A stretch of DNA of 64,000 bases from Bifidobacterium breve. GTDB taxonomy: Bacteria; Actinomycetota; Thermoleophilia; Solirubrobacterales; Solirubrobacteraceae. Shown here in pieces: positions 34,418 through 43,135 of this stretch. Within the stretch, counting starts at the first letter, position 1. Every line of letters starts with the position of its first letter. Location of the stretch: NCBI GenBank assembly GCA_945878865.1, contig CAMCUD010000001.1, forward strand, positions 1 through 64,000, written 5' to 3'. The translations under genes and the position numbers were made by a program. The notes beneath the pieces were generated by a model that searched no databases, had not been told where the DNA came from, and saw nothing but the letters and a program-made list of their open reading frames with translations.

Positions 34418-35581
34418 ATGCCGACCGTCACCACGCCGACCCCCGAGCTGCTGAAGGACCTCGCGACCGCGGAGCCCGGCGGCGGCGTGCTGAGCGCGCA
34501 TCTGCGCACGGACCCGCGCGACCCGGCCAACACGAACCATCAGCCCGCGTGGCACATCGCGCTGCGCAACGGCCTGCGCGACATCGAAGCCCAGCTCGAA
34601 GGCGGCGACGACCGCGACGCGAAGCTCGCGTTCCGCGGGCTCGCCGAGAAGGTCGACCTCGAACTCCCGGACCTCGAGCCGAGCGAGCGCGGCCGCAGCC
34701 TCTCGGTCTTCGTCACCCCCGACGGTGCGCTGGACGTCCGCGTGACGCTGCAGCTGCCCCTCAGCGGCGACGTCGTGCGCTGGGACCGCCGCCCGTTCAT
34801 CAGCCCGCTCGTCGACGTCATCGACCACGGCCGCGCGACCGGGCTCGTCCTCGTCGACGGCGACGAGGTCGAGCTGCACCACTGGGAGGCCGGGCGGATC
34901 ACCGAGCCGGAGCGCTCGCACTATGCGCTGGAGCTCGGCGACTGGGTCACCCGCGACAGCCACGGGCACGACAACCGCTCGGCGCCGGGCCGCGCGTCGC
35001 ACGGCGATCAGTTCGAGGCGCGCGTCGAGGAGCATCAGCGCAAGTTCATCACCGACGCCGCCACGAAGGTCGCCGCGCGCCTCGACGAGCTCGGCTGGCA
35101 CCGGCTGCTCGTCGCCGTGGCGCCGGGCGTCGCCGAGGGGTTCGTCGACGCGCTGCCGCAGGGCACGCGCGAGCGTGTGGTGGTGGTGCTCGACACGCAC
35201 ATCACCGGCCACGAGACGGCGGCGCTCGCCGACCACGTCGACGGCCCGCTCGAAGACGCCTGGCGCGCCGAGGTCGAAGGCGTGATCGAGGCGGCGCGTG
35301 GCGCGTCGGCGTCGGGCGGCGCGGGTGCGACGGGCGCGGCGGAAGTGCTCGACGCCCTCGCCCAGGGGCGCGTGGCGCACCTCGTCTACGACCCGGCGCT
35401 GGCGATCCCCGCCAGCTCGGTCAGTCCCACAGTCGCCGCGGTGTTCGGCGAGGTGCCCGAGGCGCTGCTCGTCGAGCGCGCCGTCGAGCACGCGATCGAG
35501 ACGGACGCAGGCGTGTCGGCGATTGCCGAGCACGCCGGCCTGACGGAGGCCGGCGGCATCGTCGCGACGCTGCGCTACTAG
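34418..35581 (+). CDS. eRF1/Pelota-like protein (baeRF/VLRF1 group; Balon/Rv2629-like candidate)
   Basis: 387 residues from the ATG at 34418 with CAGGAG upstream. Order of parts: N-terminal beta domain with GGGVLSAHLRTDPRDPANTNH and LSVFVTPDGALDVRVTL; central RNase H-like domain RATGLVLVDGDEVELHHWEAG; basic linker with HGHDNRSAPGRASHGDQFEARVEEHQRKFITDAATKVAARLDELGWHRLLVAVAP; C-terminal L7Ae-like domain AEVLDALAQGRVAHLVYDPAL. This is the architecture of bacterial eRF1-like proteins, which include ribosome hibernation factors of the Balon/Rv2629 type. There is no GGQ motif, so peptide release is unlikely. Ribosome binding is inferred. Its stop overlaps the convergent dehydrogenase stop at CTAG. 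Confidence 0.65.
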   Translation: MPTVTTPTPELLKDLATAEPGGGVLSAHLRTDPRDPANTNHQPAWHIALRNGLRDIEAQLEGGDDRDAKLAFRGLAEKVDLELPDLEPSERGRSLSVFVTPDGALDVRVTLQLPLSGDVVRWDRRPFISPLVDVIDHGRATGLVLVDGDEVELHHWEAGRITEPERSHYALELGDWVTRDSHGHDNRSAPGRASHGDQFEARVEEHQRKFITDAATKVAARLDELGWHRLLVAVAPGVAEGFVDALPQGTRERVVVVLDTHITGHETAALADHVDGPLEDAWRAEVEGVIEAARGASASGGAGATGAAEVLDALAQGRVAHLVYDPALAIPASSVSPTVAAVFGEVPEALLVERAVEHAIETDAGVSAIAEHAGLTEAGGIVATLRY

Positions 35582-36807
35582 CCCTTTGCGGCGGACCATT
35601 TCCCCGCGCCGTACTTCGCCAGCTCCAAGCGGGCGATCACGCCGCGGTGGACCTCGTCCGGGCCGTCCGCGATCCGCAGCGATCGCGCGACGGCCCACGC
35701 GCCGGCGAGCGGGAAGTCATTGCTGACCCCGCCGCCGCCGTGCAGCTGCATCGCCATGTCGATGACGTCCTGGGCCATGTTCGGCACGGCGACCTTGATC
35801 TGGCTGACCGCGTTGAGCATCTCGGGGTGGCCGGTGTCGATCATCCACGCGGCCTGCAGGACGAGCAGGCGCGCCTGGTTGATCGCCATCCGCGCGTCGG
35901 CGATCCGCTCGCGGTTGCCGCCGAGGTTGATGATCGGCTTGCCGAACGCCACCCGGTCAAGGCCGCGCCGGCACGCGAGCTCGAGCGCCATCTCGGCCAG
36001 CCCGATGAGCCGCATGCAGTGGTGCACGCGCCCCGGCCCGAGCCGCGCCTGGGCGATCGTGAACGCCATCCCCGGCCCGCCGATGACGTGGTCGAGTGGC
36101 AGGCGCACGTCGGTGAACGACACTTCGCCGTGGCCGCCCGGCGCGTCGAGGAAGTTCATCGCGGGCAGCATGCGCTCGACCTTCACCCCGGGCGTGTCGC
36201 GCGGGACGAGCACCATCGAGTGGCGGTGGTACTTGTCGGCGTCCGGATCGGTGAGCGCCATGTAGATGAGCACCTCGCAGTTCGGATGCCCGATCCCGGT
36301 GCTCCACCACTTGCGGCCGTTGAGGACGATCTCGTCGCCCTCCACCGTGGCGCGCGCCTCCATGTTCGTGGCGTCCGAGCTGGCGACGTCCGGCTCGGTC
36401 ATGCAGAACGCGCTGCGGATGTCGCCGGCGAGCAGCGGGCGCAGCCAGCGCTCCTTCTGCTCGTCGGAGCCGAAGTGCAGGAGCACCTCCATGTTCCCGG
36501 TGTCCGGCGCGTTGCAGTTGGAGATCTCGCTGGCGATGATCGAGCGGCCCATCTGCTCGGCGAGCGGGGCGTACTCGATGTTCTTCAGCCCCGCGCCGTA
36601 CTCGGCGTTCGGCAGGAACAGGTTCCAGAGGCCGAGCGCCTTGGCCTCGGCCTTGAGCTCCTCGATGACCGGCAGGACGACCCACGGGTCGTCGCGATCC
36701 ATGAGCTCGCGGAGGTAGGGCTCCTCCGCCGGCGCGACGCGCTCGGCGTGGAAGGTCTGGAGGCGCTGCAGCAGCTCCTGCGCGCGCTCGGAGTGCGTGA
36801 AGTCCAT
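35578..36807 (-). CDS. Acyl-CoA dehydrogenase
   Basis: 409 residues with the complete ACAD fold: FCMTEPDVASSDATNMEARA (FAD/substrate segment), GRKWWSTGIGHPNCEVLIYMAL, MLPAMNFLDAPGGHGEVSFTDVRLPLDHVIG, then QARLGPGRVHHCMRLIGLAEMAL and AMQLHGGGGVSNDFPLAGAWAVARSLRIADGPDEVHR. It lacks the medium-chain catalytic Glu at the usual C-terminal site; Asp in IADGPDEVH is nearest, as in the ACAD10/11 subfamily. It oxidises an acyl-CoA to the enoyl-CoA. Divergent from a TetR gene with a TTGAGC palindrome in between. Confidence 0.95.
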   Translation of the reverse strand: MDFTHSERAQELLQRLQTFHAERVAPAEEPYLRELMDRDDPWVVLPVIEELKAEAKALGLWNLFLPNAEYGAGLKNIEYAPLAEQMGRSIIASEISNCNAPDTGNMEVLLHFGSDEQKERWLRPLLAGDIRSAFCMTEPDVASSDATNMEARATVEGDEIVLNGRKWWSTGIGHPNCEVLIYMALTDPDADKYHRHSMVLVPRDTPGVKVERMLPAMNFLDAPGGHGEVSFTDVRLPLDHVIGGPGMAFTIAQARLGPGRVHHCMRLIGLAEMALELACRRGLDRVAFGKPIINLGGNRERIADARMAINQARLLVLQAAWMIDTGHPEMLNAVSQIKVAVPNMAQDVIDMAMQLHGGGGVSNDFPLAGAWAVARSLRIADGPDEVHRGVIARLELAKYGAGKWSAAKG

Positions 36808-36817
36808 GACGACATCG

Positions 36818-36823
36818 ACCCTA
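36818..36823 (-). promoter_or_regulatory. -10 box TAGGGT for the acyl-CoA dehydrogenase
   Basis: Ends 10 nt before the ATG on the minus strand, and lies 5 bp from the palindrome at 36829-36849. Confidence 0.45.
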
Positions 36824-36828
36824 GCGCG

Positions 36829-36849
36829 TTATTGAGCGTTGCTCAACAA
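36829..36849. promoter_or_regulatory. Operator palindrome between dehydrogenase and TetR
   Basis: TTATTGAGC-GTT-GCTCAACAA: 9-bp arms with one mismatch, perfect over TTGAGC/GCTCAA. It sits between the minus-strand -10 box at 36818 and the plus-strand TATGGT box at 36855-36860, so one bound dimer could block both promoters. Form and size fit a TetR-family fatty-acid regulator. Confidence 0.65.
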
Positions 36850-36867
36850 GCGACTATGGTGCGGTGC

Positions 36868-37446
36868 GTGGCCGCGCCCTCACCCCGCCGACTGCCGCCC
36901 GATGAGCGCCGCCGCCAGCTCGTCGGCATCGGCCTGCGCATGCTCACCGAGCGCCCGATCACGGAGATCACGATCGACGACGTGGCGCGCGAGGCGGGCA
37001 TCTCGCGCTCGCTGCTCTTCAACTACTTCCCCTCCAAGCGCGAGTACCACCTGGCGATCATCAGGGCCGCCGCCCGCCGCGTGCGGCGGCAGACGCTCGA
37101 GGACCTTCCGTCCGAGAACCGCGCGGCCGTGATGCTCGATCGGTTCCTCGCGTTCCTCGAGCGCCGGCGCGACCTCTACCTCTCCGTGCTGCGCGACGTC
37201 GGCGGCGCCGACCCGGACGTCGCCGCGATCACCGCGCAGCTGCGCGGCGAGATCGTCGACGGCGCGCTCGCAGCGCTCGGCCGCGACGACGCCTCGCCGG
37301 CACTGCGGCTGGCGATCAGCGGGTGGCTGGCGATGGTCGAGGACATGGGCCTCGCGTGGGCGGCGGCCCCGTCGTCGATGGAGCGCGATGCGCTGGTCGC
37401 GCTGCTGCTCGGCGTGCTCGACGACGTCCTCGGGCGGGTCGAGTGA
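36868..37446 (+). CDS. TetR-family regulator, probable repressor of the acyl-CoA dehydrogenase
   Basis: 192 residues from the GTG at 36868, chosen because TATGGT (36855-36860) ends 7 nt upstream and would itself overlap an alternative ATG at 36856. Helix-turn-helix: RRRQLVGIGLRMLTERPITEITIDDVAREAGISRSLLFNYFPSKREY. The SRSLLFNYFPSK recognition helix is of the type found in lipid-responsive actinobacterial TetRs. Divergent from the dehydrogenase across a palindromic operator. Its TGA overlaps the next start (GTGA). Confidence 0.9.
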   Translation: MAAPSPRRLPPDERRRQLVGIGLRMLTERPITEITIDDVAREAGISRSLLFNYFPSKREYHLAIIRAAARRVRRQTLEDLPSENRAAVMLDRFLAFLERRRDLYLSVLRDVGGADPDVAAITAQLRGEIVDGALAALGRDDASPALRLAISGWLAMVEDMGLAWAAAPSSMERDALVALLLGVLDDVLGRVE

Positions 37447-37682
37447 GCGTGTTCCGACGCGTCTTCGGGCGACCTCCGCGGCGGTACCCCTGCCCGTGCT
37501 GCGGCCAGCTCACGCTGGAGGAGCCGCCTCCCGGCACCTACGAGATCTGCGCGGAGTGCTGGTGGGAGGACGACCCGGTGCAGTTCGACGACCCGACGTA
37601 CCGCGGGGGCGCGAACGAGGAGAGCCTCGGGGAGGCCCGCGCGGCCTATCGCGCACGCGGAGACGAACGAAGTTCCCGCTGA
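37443..37682 (+). CDS. CPCC-family cysteine-rich protein
   Basis: 79 residues starting at a GTG that overlaps the TetR stop. RYPCPCCGQLTLEEPPPGTYEICAECWWEDDPVQ contains the CxCC and CxxC pairs of the CPCC (Cys_rich_CPCC) family, a likely zinc-binding module; the GGANEESLGEARAAY tail is also conserved in that family. Coupling to a TetR is odd for this family and may be incidental. The stop codon lies in the loop of the hairpin at 37667-37695. Confidence 0.82.
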   Translation: MSVFRRVFGRPPRRYPCPCCGQLTLEEPPPGTYEICAECWWEDDPVQFDDPTYRGGANEESLGEARAAYRARGDERSSR

Positions 37683-37695
37683 ACGGGAAGTTCGT
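37667..37695 (+). terminator. Hairpin spanning the CPCC stop codon
   Basis: ACGAA-g-TTCCCG-CTGAA-CGGGAA-g-TTCGT: 11 paired bases with one G-G mismatch; the TGA is at 37680-37682 in the loop region. Its core TTCCCGCTG recurs in the hairpin at 43088-43116. Confidence 0.55.
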
Positions 37696-37829
37696 CACCT
37701 TCGATCTTGCACGGTCGGCCGCGTGCCAGGCTGCCGCCCAGCGCGCGCGACGACGTCCTCGCGCGATCGGGCTGAAGAAAGGCCCGCCAGGCGACCATTT
37801 CTTCCGGAGCGTTCGCCCGTCATTCCGTC

Positions 37830-37842
37830 CGACACCCTGTCG
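37830..37842. promoter_or_regulatory. CGACA-N3-TGTCG operator, site 1
   Basis: CGACACCCTGTCG, perfect 5-bp arms, 8 bp upstream of the -10 box TAGGGT (37850-37855) that serves the LLM-oxidoreductase/acyl-CoA-ligase operon. The same motif occurs in the promoter region at 41.5 kb. Confidence 0.55.
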
Positions 37843-37849
37843 AGCGGTG

Positions 37850-37855
37850 TAGGGT
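37850..37855 (+). promoter_or_regulatory. -10 box TAGGGT, leaderless start
   Basis: Ends 7 nt before the ATG at 37863. Confidence 0.55.
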
Positions 37856-37862
37856 CCGGCCC

Positions 37863-38897
37863 ATGAGAGTGGGCATCGGAGTCGGGTACTGGGGTCTCGG
37901 GGTCGGCAAGGACGAGCAGTTCGCGATCGCCTATGCGGCGGAGCGGCTCGGCTTTGACTCGATCTGGGTCGCAGAGGCGTACGGGTCGGACGCGCCGACG
38001 GTGCTCGCCGCGCTCGCGGCCACCACGGAACGCGTGCGGCTGGGCAGCGCGATCATGCAGATCCCGGCCCGCAGCGCAGCGATGACCGCGATGACCGCCG
38101 CGACCCTCGACCAGCTCTCCGACGGGCGCTTCACCCTCGGCCTCGGCGCCAGCGGGCCGCAGGTCTCCGAGGGCTGGCACGGCGTGCGCTTCGCCAAGCA
38201 GCTGGCACGCACACGCGACTACGTCAGCGTCGTGCGCAAGGCGCTGGCCCGCGAGCGGGTGGAGTACGAGGGCGAGACCCTCACGCTGCCGCTGCCCGAC
38301 GGCCCCGGCAAGGCGCTCAAGCTCACGATCGGCCCGGTGCAGGAGCGCCTGCCGATCGTGCTCGCCGCGATGGGGCCGAAGAACGTCGCGCTCGCCGGGG
38401 AGATCGCCGACGGCTGGCTGCCCACGTTCTTCAGTCCCGAGCACGTCAAGGAACTGCTCGCCCCGCTCCACGAGGGCGCGCGCACCGCCGGCCGCGACCC
38501 CGCCGAGGTCATGGTCATGCCCCAGGCGGGCATCTGCGTGGACGACGACATCGACGCCGCGCGCGACACCATGCGCTGGATCCTCGCGCTGTACATCGGC
38601 GGGATGGGCTCGAAGAAGAAGAACTTCTACGTCGACCTCGTCGACCGGTACGGCTTCGGCGAAGAGGCGCACGAGGTCCAGGAGCTCTACCTCGCGGGGA
38701 AGAAGACGCAGGCCGCGCAGCATCTCTCGGCCGACCTCATCGACGCCACGTGCATCTGCGGCCCGGCCGACCACGTCGCGCAGCGGCTGAAGGACTACGA
38801 GCAGGCGGGTGTCGCCGAGCTCATCCTGCTGCCCACCCCCACGCCCGGCGGCTCGCAGCTCGAGCAGCTCGAGCGGATCGCCGCGCTGCGCGGCTGA
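37863..38897 (+). CDS. LLM-class flavin-dependent oxidoreductase (probably F420-dependent)
   Basis: 344 residues. RVGIGVGYWGLGVGKDEQFAIAYAAERLGFDSIWVAEAYGSDAPTVLAALA is the TIM-barrel N-terminus of luciferase-like monooxygenases; LGLGASGPQVSEGWHG and PIVLAAMGPKNVALAGEIADGWLPTFF are subfamily signatures of F420-dependent dehydrogenases such as the mycobacterial Rv3520c group. The substrate is unknown, but pairing with an acyl-CoA ligase 16 bp downstream suggests oxidation of a fatty or steroid-like acid or its CoA ester. Confidence 0.92.
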   Translation: MRVGIGVGYWGLGVGKDEQFAIAYAAERLGFDSIWVAEAYGSDAPTVLAALAATTERVRLGSAIMQIPARSAAMTAMTAATLDQLSDGRFTLGLGASGPQVSEGWHGVRFAKQLARTRDYVSVVRKALARERVEYEGETLTLPLPDGPGKALKLTIGPVQERLPIVLAAMGPKNVALAGEIADGWLPTFFSPEHVKELLAPLHEGARTAGRDPAEVMVMPQAGICVDDDIDAARDTMRWILALYIGGMGSKKKNFYVDLVDRYGFGEEAHEVQELYLAGKKTQAAQHLSADLIDATCICGPADHVAQRLKDYEQAGVAELILLPTPTPGGSQLEQLERIAALRG

Positions 38898-38913
38898 CCG
38901 CGAAGGAGTTCCC

Positions 38914-40446
38914 ATGCACCCCGGCCTCGTCGCCGAGCGCGCCCCGGACCGGCCCGCCGTCATCCTCGACACGGGCGAGCGGCGCACGTACGCCGAGCTC
39001 GACGCGGGCGCCAACCGCGCCACCAACCTCTTCCGCACCCTGGGCTTGCAGCCCGGTGACCACGTCGCGTTCTGCGTCGACAACGAGCTCGAGGTGCTTG
39101 ACCTCTTCTGGGGTGCGCATCTCGCGGGCCTCCTCTACACCGTCTGCTCGACCCGCCTGACCGCCGACGAGCTCGCCTACATCGTCGATGACTGCGACGC
39201 GCAGGCGTTCGTCGTGTCGGCCCGGCTCGGCGACCTGGCTCAGGCGATCGTCGACGGCACACCGAACGTGCGCGCCCGGTACACGCTGGGTGGCGCCGTC
39301 CCGGGCCACGAGCCGATCGAACCGGCGCTCACCGCGCAGCCCGCGACGCCGCCATTGGACCGCGTGGCCGGCAACGACATGCTCTATTCGTCGGGGACCA
39401 CCGGCCGCCCGAAGGGCATCGAGCCCCGCGGCGGGACGAAGGCGATCGACGAGCTCATGCTCTTCACCGGGGTCATGGCGCAGGTGCTCGGCGTGGGCGA
39501 CGGCGACGTCTTCCTCTCCCCTGCCCCGATCTACCACGCCGCGCCGCTGCGGGCGTGCATGGGCGTCCATCAGCTCGGCGGCACCGTGGTGCTCATGCGC
39601 AAGTTCGACGCCCAGCGCGCGCTGCAGCTCATCGACGAGCATGCGATCACCCACGGGCAGCTCGTGCCGACGATGTTCGTGCGGCTGCTGAAGCTGCCCG
39701 ACGACGTGCGGGCGAGCTACGACGTGTCGTCGCTGCGCGGCGTGTTCCACGCGGGCGCGCCGTGCCCGGTCGAGATCAAGCAGCGCATGCTCGACTGGTG
39801 GGGCCCGATCATCCACGAGTACTACGCGTCGACGGAGGGCTGCGGCCTGACGTGGGCCACGCCGCAGGACTGGCTCGCCCACCCGGGAACCGTGGGCCGG
39901 GCCGTGGTCGGCGTTCCCCACATCGTGGGGGTCGACGGCGAGGAGCTCCCCGCGGGCGAGGGGGGCTCGATCTGGTTCTCCGACGGGCCGGAGTTCGCCT
40001 ACCACAAGGACCCGAAGAAGACGGCGGAGGCCTACGACGAACGCGGCTGGGCGCACTTCGGCGACATCGGCCGGCTCGACGACGAGGGGTTCCTCTACCT
40101 CACCGACCGCAAGAGCCACATGATCATCACCGGCGGGGTCAACGTGTACCCGCAGGAGGCCGAGAACGCGCTCATCGAGCACCCGGCCGTCAGCGACGCA
40201 GCGGTGTTCGGCATCCCCCACGAGGAGTGGGGTGAGGAGGTCAAGGCCGTCGTGCAGCCGATGGAGATGCCCGCCGACGACGCTGCCGCGGCCGCGCTCG
40301 AGGCCGAGCTCATCGCCCACTGCCGCAGCCGGCTCGCCGACCTCAAGTGCCCGCGCAGCATCGACTTCCGCGCGGAGCTTCCGCGGCACGAGACCGGGAA
40401 GCTCTACAAGCGCAAACTGGTGGACGAGTACCGCGCGCGGGTGTAG
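38914..40446 (+). CDS. AMP-dependent fatty-acid/aryl-CoA ligase (FadD type)
   Basis: 510 residues from the ATG at 38914 with AAGGAG upstream. Motifs: P-loop YSSGTTGRPKG at about 158-168, YYASTEGCGLTW (A5), WAHFGDIGRLDDEGFLYLTDRKSHMIITGGVNVYPQEAENAL (A7-A8) and a C-terminal GKLYKRKLVDEYR with the catalytic lysine of A10. It activates a carboxylic acid to acyl-AMP and then acyl-CoA. Same transcript as the LLM oxidoreductase. Confidence 0.95.
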   Translation: MHPGLVAERAPDRPAVILDTGERRTYAELDAGANRATNLFRTLGLQPGDHVAFCVDNELEVLDLFWGAHLAGLLYTVCSTRLTADELAYIVDDCDAQAFVVSARLGDLAQAIVDGTPNVRARYTLGGAVPGHEPIEPALTAQPATPPLDRVAGNDMLYSSGTTGRPKGIEPRGGTKAIDELMLFTGVMAQVLGVGDGDVFLSPAPIYHAAPLRACMGVHQLGGTVVLMRKFDAQRALQLIDEHAITHGQLVPTMFVRLLKLPDDVRASYDVSSLRGVFHAGAPCPVEIKQRMLDWWGPIIHEYYASTEGCGLTWATPQDWLAHPGTVGRAVVGVPHIVGVDGEELPAGEGGSIWFSDGPEFAYHKDPKKTAEAYDERGWAHFGDIGRLDDEGFLYLTDRKSHMIITGGVNVYPQEAENALIEHPAVSDAAVFGIPHEEWGEEVKAVVQPMEMPADDAAAAALEAELIAHCRSRLADLKCPRSIDFRAELPRHETGKLYKRKLVDEYRARV

Positions 40447-40492
40447 GTGCGGCGCGGCCCTGGGCCGCGCCGCGTCACGCCGGGACCTTCGG

Positions 40493-41488
<996 letters not shown>

Positions 41489-41498
41489 TACGACCTCG

Positions 41499-41567
41499 CG
41501 ACATGGTGTTCGACACTGTGTCGGAGTTCTTTGGATGGCACCACGGAGGGACGACCGACACCATGTC
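41499..41567. promoter_or_regulatory. Cluster of CGACA-N3-TGTCG operators
   Basis: Three copies in the divergent gap: CGACATGGTGTTCG (41499-41512, one-base imperfect), CGACACTGTGTCG (41511-41523, perfect) and CGACACCATGTCT (41556-41568, last base off). The last overlaps the hotdog ATG. The repeated 13-mer spacing suggests cooperative binding. It is the same motif as at 37830. Confidence 0.6.
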
Positions 41568-42483
41568 TGAGCAGCCGATGCGCGCGCATCACGACGCCTG
41601 TTTCGGGTGCGGCCCGGGCCAGCCCGACGGCGTGCACCTGCAGCTCGCCAGCCGCGGCGACCATGCGCTCGCACGGGTCGTGCTCGACGAGCACCTGTCA
41701 GGCCCGCCGCGCGCCGCGCACGGCGGCATCCCGGCGCTCATCCTCGACGAGGTGCTCGGCACGACGGTCAACGTCCTGCACCAGCGTCCGTCGGTGACCG
41801 GCACGCTGACGGTGGAGTACCTCGCCCCCACGCCGATCGGCACGCCCATCGACGCCGAGGCCTGGCTGCGCGAGACCGACAGTCGCAAGGCGTTCGTCGA
41901 AGGCGTCGTGCGCCACGAGGGCGAAGTCACCGCGCGCGGCGAGGCCGTCTTCATCCAGGTGCCGATCGAGCACTTCCGCGGGAACCGCGACGCGGCGCGC
42001 GCCGCCGTGATCCCGGACGAGCAGCCCGTTCCCGCCGGCGCGCCGATCGTCGACCCCCACCGCTCGGCCTGCTTCGGCTGCGGTTCTGCGAATCCCCGCG
42101 GGCTGCAGATGCGCCACGCGCGTGACGGCGACGAGATCGTCAGCGCGTTCCTGGCGACGCCGGCGTTCACCGGCGCGCCCGGCACGCTGCACGGCGGCGC
42201 GCTGGCCGCGGCGCTCGACGACAGCATGGGCACGGCGCCGCTCGTGCTCGCCGAGGAACTCGCGCTCACCCGCGCGCTGACGATCCGATTCGAGCGGCCG
42301 GTGCTGCTCGGGCAGGCGCTGGAGATCCGCAGCCGGATCGCGTCGCGTGAGGGGCGGCGGATCACGGTGACGGCGGAGACGTTCGCGGGCGGGCACCGGC
42401 TGGCGAGCGCCACCGGAACATTCGTGGTGGTCGAGCTCAGCGACGAGCACAAGGCAAAGCTGTTCGCCGGACACCCGGCGTAG
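41563..42483 (+). CDS. Tandem hotdog-fold acyl-CoA thioesterase
   Basis: 306 residues from the ATG at 41563 with GGAGGG 12 nt upstream. Two PaaI-like hotdog domains in one chain: the first opens CFGCGPGQPDGVHLQL with AHGGIPALILDEVLG, the second CFGCGSANPRGLQMR with LHGGALAAALDDSMGT. Each has its own HGG catalytic turn and a Cys-x2-Cys front loop. Hotdog proteins usually dimerise, so this fusion makes a pseudo-dimer. Expected reaction is hydrolysis of acyl- or aryl-CoA. Confidence 0.88.
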   Translation: MSEQPMRAHHDACFGCGPGQPDGVHLQLASRGDHALARVVLDEHLSGPPRAAHGGIPALILDEVLGTTVNVLHQRPSVTGTLTVEYLAPTPIGTPIDAEAWLRETDSRKAFVEGVVRHEGEVTARGEAVFIQVPIEHFRGNRDAARAAVIPDEQPVPAGAPIVDPHRSACFGCGSANPRGLQMRHARDGDEIVSAFLATPAFTGAPGTLHGGALAAALDDSMGTAPLVLAEELALTRALTIRFERPVLLGQALEIRSRIASREGRRITVTAETFAGGHRLASATGTFVVVELSDEHKAKLFAGHPA

Positions 42484-42584
42484 GCCGACCGCAGAAACCC
42501 CGTCGACCGAACCCGTACGCCGTACCGATGGCCGCCCGCCTCCGCGGGCATAGGCTCGGCGCAAGCGGACAAGGAGACGGAGCC

Positions 42585-43061
42585 ATGCAGAAGATCAAGG
42601 CCGCCGCAGAGGAGTTCCTGACCCACAAGCGCGTCGCCGTCACCGGCGTCTCCCGCAGTCCCAAGGACCACGGCGCGAACTTCGTCTACAAGCGGTTCCG
42701 CGATCGCGGTTACGAGGTGTTCGCCGTCAACCCGAACGCCGACGAGGTCGAGGGCGACCGGTCCTACCACGACCTGCGAGACATCCCCGGCGGCGTCGAA
42801 GCGGTCGTCATCGGGACGAAGCCCGAGACCGCCGACGCCACGATGCAGGAATGCGCGGAGCTCGGCATCAAGAACGTGTGGATGCACCGCGGCCCCGGCG
42901 AGGGCAGCGTTTCGGAGACCGCCGCGGCGTACGGACGCGAGCACGGCATCGACGTCATCGACGGCGGCTGCCCGTGCATGTTCGGCCCGACCGCGGACCC
43001 GGGGCACAAGATGATGTGCGGGATGCTGAAGATGACGGGCAACGTGCCGCGGAAGGTCTGA
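42585..43061 (+). CDS. CoA-binding domain protein (YccU type)
   Basis: 158 residues from the ATG at 42585; AAGGAG lies upstream. KRVAVTGVSRSPKDHGANFVYKRFRDRGYEVFAVNPNADEVEG is the Rossmann CoA-binding fold of the YccU/succinyl-CoA synthetase alpha N-terminal family; PETADATMQECAELGIKNVWMHRGPG and DVIDGGCPCMFGP complete it. Single-domain members bind CoA; no enzymatic role is established. Its neighbours in CoA-ester metabolism fit. A TAGGCT box precedes the leader at 42551-42556. Confidence 0.9.
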   Translation: MQKIKAAAEEFLTHKRVAVTGVSRSPKDHGANFVYKRFRDRGYEVFAVNPNADEVEGDRSYHDLRDIPGGVEAVVIGTKPETADATMQECAELGIKNVWMHRGPGEGSVSETAAAYGREHGIDVIDGGCPCMFGPTADPGHKMMCGMLKMTGNVPRKV

Positions 43062-43077
43062 CCCGCGGTTCCCGTTG

Positions 43078-43126
43078 ACGGACACGAACGTTGTTCCCGC
43101 TGTGCGGGAACAACGTCACCGTCCGT
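43078..43126. terminator. Long hairpin terminator
   Basis: Perfect 13-bp arms ACGTTGTTCCCGC (43088-43100) and GCGGGAACAACGT (43104-43116) with loop TGT; an outer ACGGAC/GTCCGT pair (43078-43083/43121-43126) extends it. It lies between two convergent genes. Confidence 0.75.
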
Positions 43127-43135
43127 GCCGGCGAG

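Noticed and set aside
33298-34533. Long TetR frame upstream of 33297
   Set aside because: Overlaps the kinase-like gene in another frame; the helix-turn-helix begins just after the GTG that forms a GTGA overlap.
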